Of a DNA stretch of 64,000 nucleotides, positions 34,401-45,886 are shown piece after piece. This stretch comes from Chloranthus sessilifolius (taxonomy: Eukaryota > Streptophyta > Magnoliopsida > Chloranthales > Chloranthaceae). The DNA lies in the NCBI GenBank assembly GCA_021018995.1, contig CM037590.1:85468097-85532096 (forward strand), given 5' to 3'. A model generated the notes under the pieces. It was given only the letters and a program-made list of their open reading frames with translations, had not been told where the DNA came from and did not search any database. The first letter of the stretch is position 1, and the number at the start of each line of letters is the position of its first letter. Both the position numbers and the translations under genes were made by a program.

Positions 34401-35146
34401 ATATTTTTCTTAATTCGCCCAAGAGGCTAGCAATTTTTGAGAGAGAATGAATTTTTTTGGGATTTCGAAACTAGAGAACTCCGAGAATGAACATATAGAG
34501 CAACCTAGCCATGATTTCGAAATTCGAACTTCGAACCTTCGGGATTTCTCTCCGCAGCCTTGACCTTAGGTAAGAATTTAACCTTTAATTTCCGACCATA
34601 GTTCTTAGTTTTTAGACTTAGGACTTTTCTTAGTTTAAATTATTAATATTAATTCAGTCTTAGACCGTAGCACTTTTTTAGACCGTAATCTCTTATATCT
34701 GGTTCTAGTTCTCCGTTTTTAGAACCAGTCCTTCATTTGATGGTCTAATTTACCGACCCTAGGGTTTAATTCCGTTCTAAAATCTTAATTTTCAGACCTA
34801 TCATTAATCTCTAGTTCTAGTCCTTAGGTTCTAGAACCAGTCCTTAATCATACGGTCTAATTTTTCTGATTTCGAACCCGAATTCAGTCCTTCAACTTTT
34901 AAATTCTAGTTTTAATTCCTTAGTTTAATGTTTCTAAATTCCTAAACATTAATTTTGTCTTCTATAATTGTAGTTTCTTAATTTAATTCATAATTATAAC
35001 CCCGAAATCGACTCTAAAAATCTAAAAATACCATTTTTATAACCCAAAATTTGACTTACTTTAATCTCAGCAACCCGATTTGCCCAAGGGAGCTTAAGGA
35101 GGGTACCCGGGAACGGGGCCAATCCTCCTTAGCATAGCGGGCCCAA

Positions 35147-35173
35147 CCCCCCCCCCCCCCCCCCCCTTTTTTT
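35147..35173. repeat. C20-T7 homopolymer
   Basis: Twenty C followed by seven T. Could be a true unstable run or a sequencing/assembly artefact. Confidence 0.8.
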
Positions 35174-35174
35174 A

Positions 35175-35865
35175 GAATTATTTTGTCGCTTTAATTAGAA
35201 TTAGAAAATTGAGTCCATAATTTTCCTAGATTTTTAGTATAATTAATTTGCATCCTTTATTTTGATTAGATCCTTAGAATAATTGCTTTGATTAGAATTC
35301 TAATAAAATTAGTTCCTTTATTTTAATTAGATAATTCTAGTATAATTAGCTTATTTATTTTAACTAGATTTTTATTAGAATTAATTCACTGCTTAGATTA
35401 GAGTTCTAGTAAAATTAGTTCCCTATTCCAATTAGAATTCTAGTAGGACTATTATAATTGCTCTAATTAGAATTTCAGTCAAATTATTACATTCATTTTA
35501 TTTAGAATTTTAATACAACTAGTATAGTTGATTTGATTAGAATTTCGATACAATTAGTATGCTTACTTTACTTAGAATTTCAGTATAATTAGCATGCTTG
35601 ATTTAATTAGAGTTTCATTAAGAATTAATATACTTGCATTTCTAGTACGATTAGGAGACTAATATTAACTAGAATTCTAGTAGTATTAGGAAACCAATGT
35701 TAATTAGACTTCTAATAGGATTGCAACACCTGAAATTAATTAGACTCCTGACGGAATTAGAATACTAAATTAATTCACTATAATAAATTCCCACACAACT
35801 AAACTCACGATAGAATTAGGAAATCTAAACTGATTAGAACTATAACAATAACGGGAAATGAAAAA
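35175..35865. repeat. Degenerate TTAGAATT repeats
   Basis: Around twenty imperfect units of the type ATTAGAATTCTAGTATAATTAG, spaced 30-45 bp, in A/T-rich DNA. No coding sign. Confidence 0.6.
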
Positions 35866-35870
35866 AGAAA

Positions 35871-37516
35871 ACTGAAATATCTAAATTATAAGGAAGAGCC
35901 ATAGCTGCTGACGTTCGCAGGTGGACGATTCAGTAAAGAAGTAACCCACACCCGCTTCAAAGCGTGATCATTGACATGTTGCAACATTGTTAAATACCTG
36001 CAGCTGGCAATCGCAACAGACTAGGAATCTTCTTAAAAAACTCCTTTATTTTACCTTCACTTTTTCAAACGCTGCATCGCTAGAGTCCAGTTGGACAGAA
36101 TTAGAGCCACTGATTCAATGGGGACCGAGAGGTACCCAGAAAAAGCGCGCACCAACACACCTGTGCCTAGTTAAATGAGGCGATCTGTGCCTCATGTGAT
36201 TAGACGCACACACATGTTCTAATGTGGTAAAAATATTAATATTTTATCTGCAATATAGCTGTACTATATCAATGTCCTAATTCTAAAGGTGCGTCTTGGA
36301 TTTTTGGATCCTACTTTGAAGTTGGAGCAATAGTGTCAATCCTAGTCAAGCGGTCAATATTTTGATCAGATCGATTTGACTACTAAATTTTTAAGCTAAG
36401 CGCTCTGTCTTTGGATTCATAGGAACGTGAGTGTCTGACTTGAGATTCATCACAAGCTATTTCGGAGGTGTGGACTCTTGGTTTTCACAGTCTGGGCAAG
36501 TGCCCTATGGGGTTTGAGGTCCGGGTAACTCCGTCATAAAAAAGATCAATCGTTGGTTGAAACTAAAAAGCTTGTTGAAAATGAAATTACATGTCAATCA
36601 AACTATGTATAAACATGCATGCAGAAGGGTTTATTTCCCTTATTTCTACAGGCTTAAAACCTGTATTGGCACGGTATCCCTATAAAGTGTACACCTTGCC
36701 TCTTGTAATCTGCAGGATGGTCGTTTGTTCTCATAAATTATATCCAAACGAGATCTGGGTCAAGACTTTCATCGCCTTTGTTGCTTATCGCCCCTAATGG
36801 GCATATATTTATGCATAGTTAAATGATTTGTAAGATCATTATCAGCAGAGACCAGACTTGGATGTACCCTTTGGGGGACACCCAATTTTGGTCGGATCTA
36901 TTTTGTGTCATTTAAGGTTGGATGCTCTAGGTCATGATGATCCAGGGCACATTGGAAAAGCAACAGGTACTCCCAAAAAGCGTTGCGACATCTATTTACT
37001 CTGCACGGGTAGTTATACTAAATAAACTTCAAGATCAATGGGCTCACCCAAAGACCTCGAACCCTGCTCCAAGTAGGAGCACTAGTGACCAGTCAGATGA
37101 GGCAGTCAATGCCTCATATGATTAGACACAAACTGTAAACCCTTACATACTTGCATTGCGCCTATCTTTGAATGTGGGTCGATCACCCTCCTTACTAACA
37201 AAGCTGTTGTATTCAGAATAAACCTTGAATATTAAATTCCTTCAAATCATCTTGAGAAGCAACCATTTTTCTGAGCTATTGGGCTTTCGCAACTCATTTT
37301 CTACCTTGGTTATGCCCATTAATGTCGCTAAGCTCTTGGGAACCAATTACCTTGAGAAACGATCATTTTTCCCGACATACAGGGCTTTCGTTTTCTCACC
37401 ATGTTACTCATCTGATGTTTGAAGTTCATTCTGAATGCAGTGGACCCGTCAGTAATGCCTTAAGCCTCTTCGGATGTCTCTTTTCTTTGGCATTCGATCA
37501 TTAGTGATTGGATACC
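35871..37516 (+). mobile_element. 3' internal end of a second Tat element (B), no gene
   Basis: This stretch ends in a polypurine tract and the LTR at 37530, so it is the 3' internal part of a Tat element. It has no convincing ORF. It contains two copies of a hairpin with arms ATGAGGC and GCCTCAT (36174-36200 and 37096-37122), each followed by a TGATTAGACRCA word, and a 100-bp tandem duplication (37251-37450). The left limit is unclear. Confidence 0.45.
37251..37450 (+). repeat. 100-bp tandem duplication near the end of element B
   Basis: CTTGAGAAGCAACCATTTTT at 37251 and CTTGAGAAACGATCATTTTT at 37351, both followed by a GGGCTTTCG block and a CTCA-rich end. Confidence 0.75.
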
Positions 37517-37529
37517 AAAGAGGGGCATC
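37517..37529 (+). other. Polypurine tract left of LTR B
   Basis: AAAGAGGGGCATC directly before TGTAGACACC, the same word as at 33463. Confidence 0.75.
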
Positions 37530-37952
37530 TGTAGACACCCAAACTTGGCCCAAGGCCCGATCGAAACACCTTTCGAGAGAGGCGCATCTCCAAGCTTTTG
37601 ATGCACTGCATGAAACCCTTAAGAACTCCCACGAAACCTTAGAAGCCATTCCCAACCCTCAGGAATCACCCTAGATCCCTTAGGAACCTTCCCGAACCCT
37701 TAGAAGCTTATCCCAACCCTTAGAACCCATTTCGGACCTAAACCTAGTTTTCCCAAGCAATGGATGAGAAGTGGTGCATCGGGACTAGAGTTGACCTTTT
37801 ACTATGATCGAATCTCTCACCATTGAAAAGTAGAAGTCCCCAACTTTTTGACGGGCCAAGAATCACCCCAATCGGAGCTGTATACGCAAAGATATCGCAT
37901 CTCGAACCTGAAGGGAAAAATGATAAATTCATGTGAACCCCCTTAGGGATTT

Positions 37953-38057
37953 AGCGCAACTAATAGTTGCGCCAGTTATAGGTGGATTTGGCACAACTAA
38001 TAGTTGCACCAAGCCATGTCTCCCCAGAAATGGCTTGGCGCAACTAATAGTTGCTCC
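37953..38057. repeat. Three copies of a 21-bp palindrome in U3 of LTR B
   Basis: Copies at 37953-37973, 37990-38010 and 38037-38057. Consensus arms GGCGCAACTA and TAGTTGCGCC around one A. One or two changes per copy, often with the matching arm base also changed (GGCACAACTA with TAGTTGCACC is not compensatory). Confidence 0.85.
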
Positions 38058-38339
38058 AAACATATGAACAGTAAGCCCTAGTTTTTACCTTGAATTTTAT
38101 GATTGAGGTTTGACTTGTTGACCACCTTGACCTTTGGAGTGTGTTTTGCTAGTTATGTTGCACCTGTTTATTATTTATGTGCAATCCCTTAAGTGATTTA
38201 AAGCCTCACCCTATCAGCCACCATTGGAGCACCTTTCCACAATTTTCAAGGCTCCATAAACCCTAGGAAACCTTAGATGGCTCATTACCTAATTGCTAAA
38301 CCCAATTAGCTCCTAAGCACCCTCTTAACCTCCCTTTTT

Positions 38340-38350
38340 CCTATAAATAG
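38340..38350 (+). promoter_or_regulatory. TATA box of LTR B
   Basis: CCTATAAATAG, about 280 bp downstream of the palindrome cluster and 700 bp before the LTR end. Confidence 0.7.
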
Positions 38351-38409
38351 AGAACCCCCCTTGCAAATGGCTTGAAAAAAATTTGCAATTAAGAGATTAA
38401 GGAATCCCT

Positions 38410-38429
38410 TCTCTCTCTCTCTCTCTCTC
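38410..38429. repeat. (CT)n microsatellite
   Basis: Pyrimidine dinucleotide run about 60 bp after the TATA box; (CT)n runs are common in plant 5' untranslated regions. Confidence 0.9.
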
Positions 38430-39052
38430 CTCTAGTGCACCATTTCCATACAAATTTCAAAACTTAAAAAGTCCCTTTAGACCTTAGCTTTTCACCCATA
38501 AGCTCTAGGTTAGAGGTGTGTTACCTCCTAGCCTTCCCTCTCTACCTCTTAGCTAGTAAGCCATAGGAGTTAGAACCCCATTTCTCATCATACAAGCCTT
38601 CAAAAGCTCACCAAAGCAAGCCAACGCAAGGCTCCATAGCGGTGCAGCAAGGGCCTGAGAGCTCCGACTCTCCCCTCTATTCTTCTAACTTCTCGGCTAT
38701 TTCTCCATCCCCCCCTTTGTACCGTTACTCCGCCGAATTTTTGGTAGGAATGGAGGGGCACAAATAGGATTTAAGACCCATTTGGGCAAGAGGAAGTCTT
38801 TTTCATTTCTTTTATATTATTTTTGTTTTGGCCATTAGTAGAGACAACATTAAGCGGGTTGATTAGTTGCCTAACACCTACCCAAGAGCCCTTGGCATAG
38901 ACCGGATTCAAAATCATATTTATGGCACTTTGATGCTTATAAAAATGATCTAGGTTTTTCGGGACACCAAAAGCTCGGGGTGGCGACTCTATATTTTTTT
39001 CGCAAGTGCACTTTGTCACGAGGGGTTTGATGAAAATCCACGATTGCACAGA

Positions 39053-39070
39053 TGGTGACTCCGCTAGGGA
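39053..39070 (+). other. Primer binding site of element B, tRNA-Arg type
   Basis: TGGTGACTCCGCTAGGGA, two changes from TGGCGACTCCGCTGGGGA, which is complementary to a plant tRNA-Arg 3' end. This primer type is usual in Tat elements. Confidence 0.85.
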
Positions 39071-39210
39071 GTAGCTAGTAAAGCTTCCCCTTGAACTTAG
39101 CCTTTTTTTTTATATATTTTACTAACCTTTTATTATTGTTTTTTTTTTAATTTTTACTATTTTTTTAGTCACCCCTCTGATTATGTCATTTTACTTACCC
39201 CTACTTTTAC

Positions 39211-39414
39211 ATCATTTACGAGCCTTAGCTGATCGGCTGGCCTACTTGCGCATAGTCTTTAATTTTTTTTACATTTCTATCATTTTACGTGTCTTAACCG
39301 ATTGGCGGGCCTACTTGTGCCTTACATTTAAATTCCTTTACTTGTACGTCATTTAAAGTGCATTAGCCGTTTGGCGGGCCTACATGTGCACTTACGTTTC
39401 CGCAATCATATTAC
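39211..39414 (+). repeat. Three tandem 68-bp units in the leader of element B
   Basis: Units begin at 39211, 39279 and 39347, exactly 68 bp apart. Each has CATTTxxxGxGxxTTAxCxG followed by TTGGCGGGCCTAC and TGTGC. Confidence 0.85.
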
Positions 39415-40700
39415 AAGCAGTGAACGCCGGCTCGTAGAGGCGGCACGGGATCATCACCCCCGGTCTTTGAACTTAAGAAAATTCCCTTAAAAGTGAAAAA
39501 TAAAATTAAACCAATAAAGGAATTTAAATTAATTTTTGCACGGTAGATTTTTAAAGGGTTGGGTTATTTAGGCACACATACAACCACTCGGGTCTTAGTA
39601 CGGCGGCATCCCTTAGTGGTGATGATCCAAAAAAGTCCCAGTCCACCTAGTACCTAAGAAAAGTGCTTGCACTTGAGGTATATCGAGTGGGTAACCTTCT
39701 AATTCCAAGCTTAAAACCCAGAAAAAAAGAGAGTGATAGTGAACTCAATTTGGCCTTAAACCCATAGGTTCGGTGAGGAAGAGAGAGGAATATAAACAAT
39801 CAGTCCCCGAAAGCCCAGCTTCCACCAAAAACCAGTTTGGAGACTCATTTCGGACTGAGATTGATGCTGTCAAAAATTTTGGAGAACCATTTTGCTCTAG
39901 CGCTTGTATTAGTTGCGCCAATGTAAAATTTTCCAAAAGTACACTGGCGTAACTATTAGTTGCGCCAATTTTAAATCTAGACTTTTTGCTCTGGCGCCAC
40001 TAATAGTTGCGCCAGACTGGTTCTGAGCAGCAACAGTTCGGATCTGTGGCCTATTTCACCCCTCGGACTCCCCGATCAGTGTGTTTAGTATCTCTGTTTA
40101 GGCCCCACAATTTTTGACACCCAATACGCCCTCGTCGGTCAAAAGAAGGTGACTTCTTCTTGATTTGTTTCGGGGGATCAGGCTATTTACATTGGTTTCC
40201 ATGCCTTCAATAGATCGAGGGGTTTCCCTTTGATTCTTTCAAAGCGCTTCGGAACCTTTGTCGCGGGACCTATTTAGGGTACGAGAGCCACCCGAGAAGG
40301 GAATTCAAAAGGCCCCGGAACCCTAATTTCTTTTTCACTTATAAAAATCTAAAAAAATTTAAAATTTAAAATTTAAAATAGGGTCTTGATTGGTGCCGAC
40401 ACAACGGCATCAACATACCCTTCGTCATCCCATAGGGAAAGAAGGCGGAAGCTTTACGGGCCCCATCCGAGGCCCTCGTACCCAACTTGATACCGAGACA
40501 TGTTGTGGGTCGTGGACCCGGCTTACGTCGATCCCGACTCATCCCGCCACATTCTCCAACCCATTCACACACCGAAGAAGCCTTTAATTCCACCCCCTCA
40601 TCCAGTCAACCCTCACCATAACCGGCCCGTTCGGTGCCCCCATTTTCCCTTCCACAACTTCCCAAAATACCCAAAATCCTAACTTCCGGTCATTTTCCCA
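39415..40700 (+). other. Leader of element B with three more palindromes
   Basis: No convincing gene. It includes three more copies of the 21-bp palindrome found in U3 (39899-39919, 39946-39966, 39993-40013). It is otherwise a long 5' untranslated region, as is common in Tat elements. Confidence 0.6.
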
Positions 40701-40704
40701 AGCC

Positions 40705-41236
40705 ATGCCTTCATCCATGGCCGTCTCCAACCCATCTCACCTCCCTTCCACACCCACTAAAAACCCATCCTCTACCCTAACCAACATGCCCTATTTTTCA
40801 TCCACCCAACCCGATCCATCCACATCCATCCACACCACATCCAATCCCCCACACAGCCCTCCATTTACCCAAGTCATGCCCATCTTTTTGAAGCCATGGT
40901 CAATTTTCCTCCCTCATTCTCCACCTCCATGCCCCATACATATCCCCCATACATGCCAAATCCATTCACCAATGGCCCACCTCATTTCTCTAATCCACCC
41001 CATATCCCACCTCTTACCCGGGCCATGCCCAATTTTACGTGGGCCATGCCCAATTTTACCTCTTCCCACACCCTATCCACACCCCTCCAACCATCAAATA
41101 GTCTATCTCCATCCGATCCTCCTTCTATGGCCATGATGGAGGCGATGTTCCACATCTACAATAGGTGGAAAGCCTCCCAACACATCCCCTTTCATCCACA
41201 CAACACATCCATGGATCCATCTCATACCTTATAAAG
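40705..41236 (+). pseudogene. Proline-rich open frames, possible start of Tat gag
   Basis: Two overlapping + frames (40705-41136 and 40896-41234) of Pro/Ser/His/Thr-rich sequence. The second ends with a less biased part (MAMMEAMFHIYNRWKASQH). The place fits the gag N-terminus of element B, which is often low-complexity, but no gag motif is visible and the C-rich composition makes chance ORFs likely. Confidence 0.3.
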
Positions 41237-41317
41237 CCTCCATGCCTCACTCCCTCATGACTGCCATCAACCCCCCATAATCCATACCATTCAAGCCCCC
41301 ACTACCCACCTACCTCA

Positions 41318-41604
41318 AGGCCCAATGGTCCAAACCCCAATTCCCTACATGTCCCATGGCCCCATGGCCCAAAACTTCATAACCCACACCTATCAAGGTC
41401 CATGACCCAGGCCCACCAAGGGCCCATGGCCCAAACCCATCAAGGCCTAATGGGCCAGACCCACCAATGAACCATGGACTAGACCCATCAAGGGCCCATG
41501 GCCCAGATTCATCATGGCCCAATGGGCCAAACCCACCAAGGGCTCATGACCCAGACCCACCAAAGCCCAATGGGCCAGACCCATCAACGCCCAATGGGCT
41601 AGAC
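41318..41604 (+). repeat. Degenerate 24-bp minisatellite
   Basis: About eleven units of the type GGCCCATGGCCCAGACCCA with CCAAG or TCAAG, in steps of 24 bp. The unit holds palindromes such as GGGCCCATGGCCC and GGCCCAATGGGCC. A step of 24 keeps frame, giving an 8-residue repeat (GPDPPKPN-like) if translated. It is cut by element C at 41605. Confidence 0.75.
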
Positions 41605-44261
41605 TGTTGTCAGCTACCCAGTGTGCTTGCGTTATTGTGTGGTGGAAACCAATTAAAAATAAAGTAAAATAAAAGAATGGATTCAACACAACTAAAGTAG
41701 TCCTAGACCTACAAGATACAGGGTCTATTATAGCAAGTTTTAATAAGTAAGAGTTTGTCCCACAGAGAAATTGATCTAGAATCCAAAATGGGCTATAATA
41801 GTAGGCCTCTAGATCTGGCTACAAATTTGACAGTCCTAAATAAAGAGAGTTGGGTGTCACGACTACACATTAATCCTAATAACAGAGAAATGAAATGTAG
41901 CCCTATCGAAAAGAAAGGGGTCAAGAAGAAGGTGGTGATGGTGTGTACTAAAATAAAATATACAAAATGGTGAGAAGTAGGTTAAGTTCAGATTTAAAGC
42001 AGTAATGTAGCTCAGATTTAATCTGTCTCTGCAGTGCTCCTTACTGAGACGCTATAAAAAGCCTCAATAAGGTAGAAATATCTAGTTTAACCCATGCCAT
42101 TTGGGGTGCTCTTAAGGCTATAGGTTGTCCACTCAAATGGTCACAGCCTATCCTAGTGAGTCTGTCAAATCCCATTAGTTAAACTCAAAATTGCCAAACC
42201 AATCCAGAGGAGTGGACTGATCATTTTTTGAGTCATTAGACCAGATCAAGCCATGAATACTATTACAGCATTATGTAATGCCAGTGCTACAAGCTCCCCA
42301 GATCTGCGCATAGATCTGGCTGACATCCATATGTATTTCAACCCATAAGATCCTAAGTGCTTTGCTAAGGCCAACGACTCACTAGTGCCCACAAAAAGGA
42401 TCATGCAACAGGTTGAATAGAACTTTTAGATTCAGCTAGTCATTGCTACAAATGACCTGCAATGACTCAGCCTCAAGCTGTAATTACTACAAAGAGATCA
42501 AATCTAACATTTGATGTTGGCTAGGTAAAATAAAGGGGAGCCAGTTCCTGTATAAACCTCCTCACAAGGCTCTAGAAGCTCATGTGCAGGAGGGAAGAAT
42601 CCTTCTCAAACATGTGAATGGACACAACTTTAGGGATATACTCTGTCCACTCGAATGGTCACAGGGTATCCTACTGGTCTATCCATACCATAGAGGCCTG
42701 AGAAAGAACATAAAAACTGCTATAACCACTATGGTCCATAGGCCTCCGAGCTCCCTGGATCTCACTACAGATCCAACATTGCTTTCTATGGGGCTATCAA
42801 ACTAAGGGAAATCAGATGGTAAATAATAGATCTACTAGAAACTGAATGGGCTAATCTCAAATACATGGATCCTATAAATATCTAAAGAAACCATAAGATC
42901 TTTAGATTCAATTAGGTATTAAAATAACAATCCATTGATAAACACAAAACTTACAATGAACTGTCTCCAGGCTACAGCCTGTATACAATTGCTCATCCAT
43001 AATCCCAATGTATACAAAAACCTATTACAAACTAAAATAAAACTAAACCTAGCTGCTTATAGGGAGATTAGCCAGCAAGTGTTGGGCTAAGAGAGAAGAA
43101 AAAGGGGAAAAGAGGTGATCAAACCCTAACCCTAGCCTGCTGGAGCTCGCAGTCGACAGAGGATGAAAGGAAGGGTTGATGATAAACTAAACCTTAAGTG
43201 TAGCTTATATACTCTGTCAATACTGCCTTGCTCTGAAGGGATTAACCCTAATTTCTCTAGCAAACATGGCACTGTTACATCCCTTAAATGCCTTGAGATG
43301 TGTGCCTCAAAATCTACACCTCGGGAGATGTGCCCTAGCCTTGGGAAATTCCTAAAAGGTCCTTAAGTTAAACTGAGAAGTGGGAAGCCCATGCTTTGCA
43401 GGGCTGGCATATTCATTTACTTATTTACACAGTTGCAGGGCCTTTGCAGAGTAGCTTTTGGTTGGTGGGAAGTGCTCACTCGCGCAGTTATTCTTCAGTT
43501 AATCGCGCAGTTCCTTTGCGCTGTAATTCTATCGCGGATATGATCTTGAGTGCCTAGACTTCTTGCGCAGTAGAGCTTCAGAAGCACTCCCTCTCACTAG
43601 GTACTTACGCAGTTATGCTCCTATGCTTACATAGTAATTGGTAAGGCTTCAGAGTGTGCGAGATCTGCGCGAGGAGAATTCTGGGCATCTCTCTCTTCCA
43701 GGGCCACGCACGAACTCCGCAAGGTGAATTTTCGTTCAGTACACACTTGGACTCGCTATGTTCATCGCATGGCTGCTTTAAGGCTTTATCTTTGTGAGAG
43801 CTTCACGACCACAAATTTGGAGGGTTTTAATCCGTGAGATCTTCGCGATGTCATTATAGTTTTCCTCTTAACTGCGCATCCTATCTGCGCGAGGGCATCT
43901 TCCACTACATCCTTAGCTTCGTGAAGGAGCTTCTCAACTCTGCGACATCTATCTTTCTATGCTCTGATGCATTTCTCCACTCTCGGCCATCTTCATTCAT
44001 TTGCTAGGCTTTTGGTCAATGATGATCAGCACATGAGTCACCATGGTGAGCACTACTAGGGTGTTCCATAAGGCTTTGGTTCAGTTATCATCTTTGCATG
44101 TCTTCTTCCTCTTCTTTGGGCTAATAAGGATGGATTTTGTGTTAAGCTGCATAGAATATTTCTAACTACAAAACACACTCAACAGATGATTATTAGTCTG
44201 CTTTAAGGTCTATCAAAGGCTAAGTTAAGAGGTGAAAAGTGGTACTTTTCAGTGAATAACA
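41605..44261 (-). repeat. Element C 3' LTR
   Basis: 2,657 bp; coding strand starts TGTTATTCACTG at 44261. It is alignable to the A1 LTR but diverged. It has two ATGGTCACAG boxes (42126-42152, 42643-42671), a TATA-like GTATATAAGC (minus) near 43205-43214, and a U3 array with CGCGCAGTT and TGCGCAGT words (43480-43900). Confidence 0.85.
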
Positions 44262-44275
44262 CACCCCCAAACCTA
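44262..44275 (-). other. Element C polypurine tract
   Basis: On the minus strand GGTTTGGGGGTG directly before the LTR start TGTTATTC. Confidence 0.85.
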
Positions 44276-45872
44276 ATCTTTGCTAGTCCTTGAGCAAAGG
44301 AAAACTTAAAACAACTATTCTAAGAATTTAAATGCCACTTTCGTAGGGAGCACGCATACATTTAGCATATGTACCAAGCCTTTTAAACCCCTAGGTGATC
44401 CCTAGTAGAGGAGTGAAGTCTCCTGAGAGTTTTCAGTGAAGGTACCCACAAACTTCACCATTAAAATAGTTAAACGTAGTGCAATCAATGACAAAATAAA
44501 TTTCAATGAATACAACCTCAGTCCACACCTATCCTTTAAAATCAAAGGAAATTACAGCAGTAATGCATCCATTTAAAACTCAAAATCAACATGCATGTGC
44601 AACACCACCAATTAGTTCACATTAGGAATATAATATACAAATAATCAGTATAAAGCTTACCTTAAATTCAAAAATCAGGTTCGATACAACTCCAAAGAAG
44701 TTAAAATTCAAACCCAATTCTTACTAGGGCTATCTCTCAACAATGAAAGTCAAAAGGGTGTTTACATTCTCATCAGCTCAAGAGCAGTTACAGACCCCAA
44801 ATGGGCCTGCGAGCATGACCATAGGGAAAGCTTCTAATTTCTGACATCCTCATGACTTTTCACCATAGATTAGGCAATTCCTCATCTCCACATGACAGCT
44901 CATTTCACTTAGGATCAACAAGGTCTTTTGATGGGTTGTAATGTGGCATATGGGTGAGGTTTGTAAAGAATAAAAGGATAGAATGGATCAAAATTGAGAA
45001 ATCAGCAAGGTATGGAGTAATTCATGACTTCACATCCTTCATTAAAGCACAACTTCATCTTCCTTAATATTTTTCAGAGTCAAAGTGGCCAACTTCTTCT
45101 CTTCTTTTCAATTTTTCAGATGATGTTTTTCTCTTGACTTCTCTTTCTTTTTCCCTTTTTATTTTTATTTAATATTTTTATGTTGAACTGCCACACAAGA
45201 AACCACTGATACACTGCTGCTCATATGTTGCTTTTCTTCTCCTTCCACCAAATGTTGGACCACTCTCACTATCTTCAACTCCTCCTTTACCTTCTAAATT
45301 CTCAGAGTGAGGGTACAGTTGAATCAGGTCAAGAGGTTAAGGTGCAAGTACTCCAGTGTTGTAGGATTTTTAAGGTTCAACGAGTGTATGTAAAAGGGCA
45401 GTTTTAAAAGGTTGGATTTTCAGGCTCAAACTGTCCAAATAAGGGCCTTGGATCATTTCCTTAATGTCCTGAGTGCTGTCAATTAGTTTTGATTTGGAGG
45501 TGTCTAACTTCTAGTGAAAAGGTCTTGACTCAATCAGTCCTCAGAGCAGAAATAATGCCAAAAACACTCTTTAAAAGAAAATGATGGGCCCAAATCTCAC
45601 TAGGTATGGTCCTCAAATTAACCCCTGGGGTGTATTTTCACCTTTTTCTCTCCTCTTAGGTTCACTAAGTACCAACTGAAAAATTTTCTGATGTTAGCTT
45701 CATGGTGGTGCACAGATTTTAAAATTTTTAGTTTCAAACTGTTCGCAAAATTTTTAAATTTTTCACAAATTTACTCATTCTAACAAGTTAGGTGGGAATT
45801 GATTTTATTCATTCCAATTAAACCAACACTGCTGGACTAAGGTTAACTGTTCTATTAGCAAACCTAGCTTGC
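44276..45872 (-). other. Element C conserved 3' noncoding region
   Basis: Aligns with A1 10572-12160 and D 49074-50665. No convincing ORF. Confidence 0.6.
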
Positions 45873-45886
45873 CACACCCCCAAACC
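45873..45886 (-). other. Element C second polypurine-like tract
   Basis: On the minus strand GGTTTGGGGGTGTG, 1,611 bp from the 3' tract. Confidence 0.6.

Larger units (their letters stand above)
33474..35870 (+). repeat. Element A 3' LTR, right end not resolved
   Basis: Starts TGTAGACACCCCC after the polypurine tract. U3 has hairpin-forming tandem units (33553-33950) and a GCGC-word array (33985-34386). A TATA box CCTATAAAAG is at 34391-34400. U5-like A/T-rich DNA with many TTAGAATT words follows. No second LTR is in view for comparison and I could not see a clear CA end with a target copy; the end given is an estimate from where the TTAGAATT repeats stop. Confidence 0.55.
37530..39050 (+). 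repeat. LTR B (Tat), 1,521 bp
   Basis: Begins TGTAGACACCC and ends GATTGCACA 2 bp before a tRNA-Arg type primer site. U3 carries three copies of a 21-bp palindrome (37953-38057). TATA box CCTATAAATAG at 38340-38350. (CT)n at 38410-38429 lies in the expected 5' untranslated part. It is flanked by a polypurine tract on the left and by a primer site on the right. Confidence 0.85.

Noticed and set aside
33474..35870. tRNA or other RNA gene within the hairpin repeats
   Set aside because: Hairpins are simple inverted repeats; no cloverleaf or A/B boxes.
35960..36180. Host gene exon between LTR A and element B
   Set aside because: Short open frames only, no splice signals or recognisable protein.
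37953..38057. CRISPR-like array (short palindromes with spacers)
   Set aside because: Only three imperfect units inside a plant LTR, spacers not uniform, no cas genes; a plant nuclear sequence.
41310..41689. Gly/Trp-rich repeat proteins on the minus strand
   Set aside because: Product of translating the 24-bp minisatellite; no start context or flanking conserved part.
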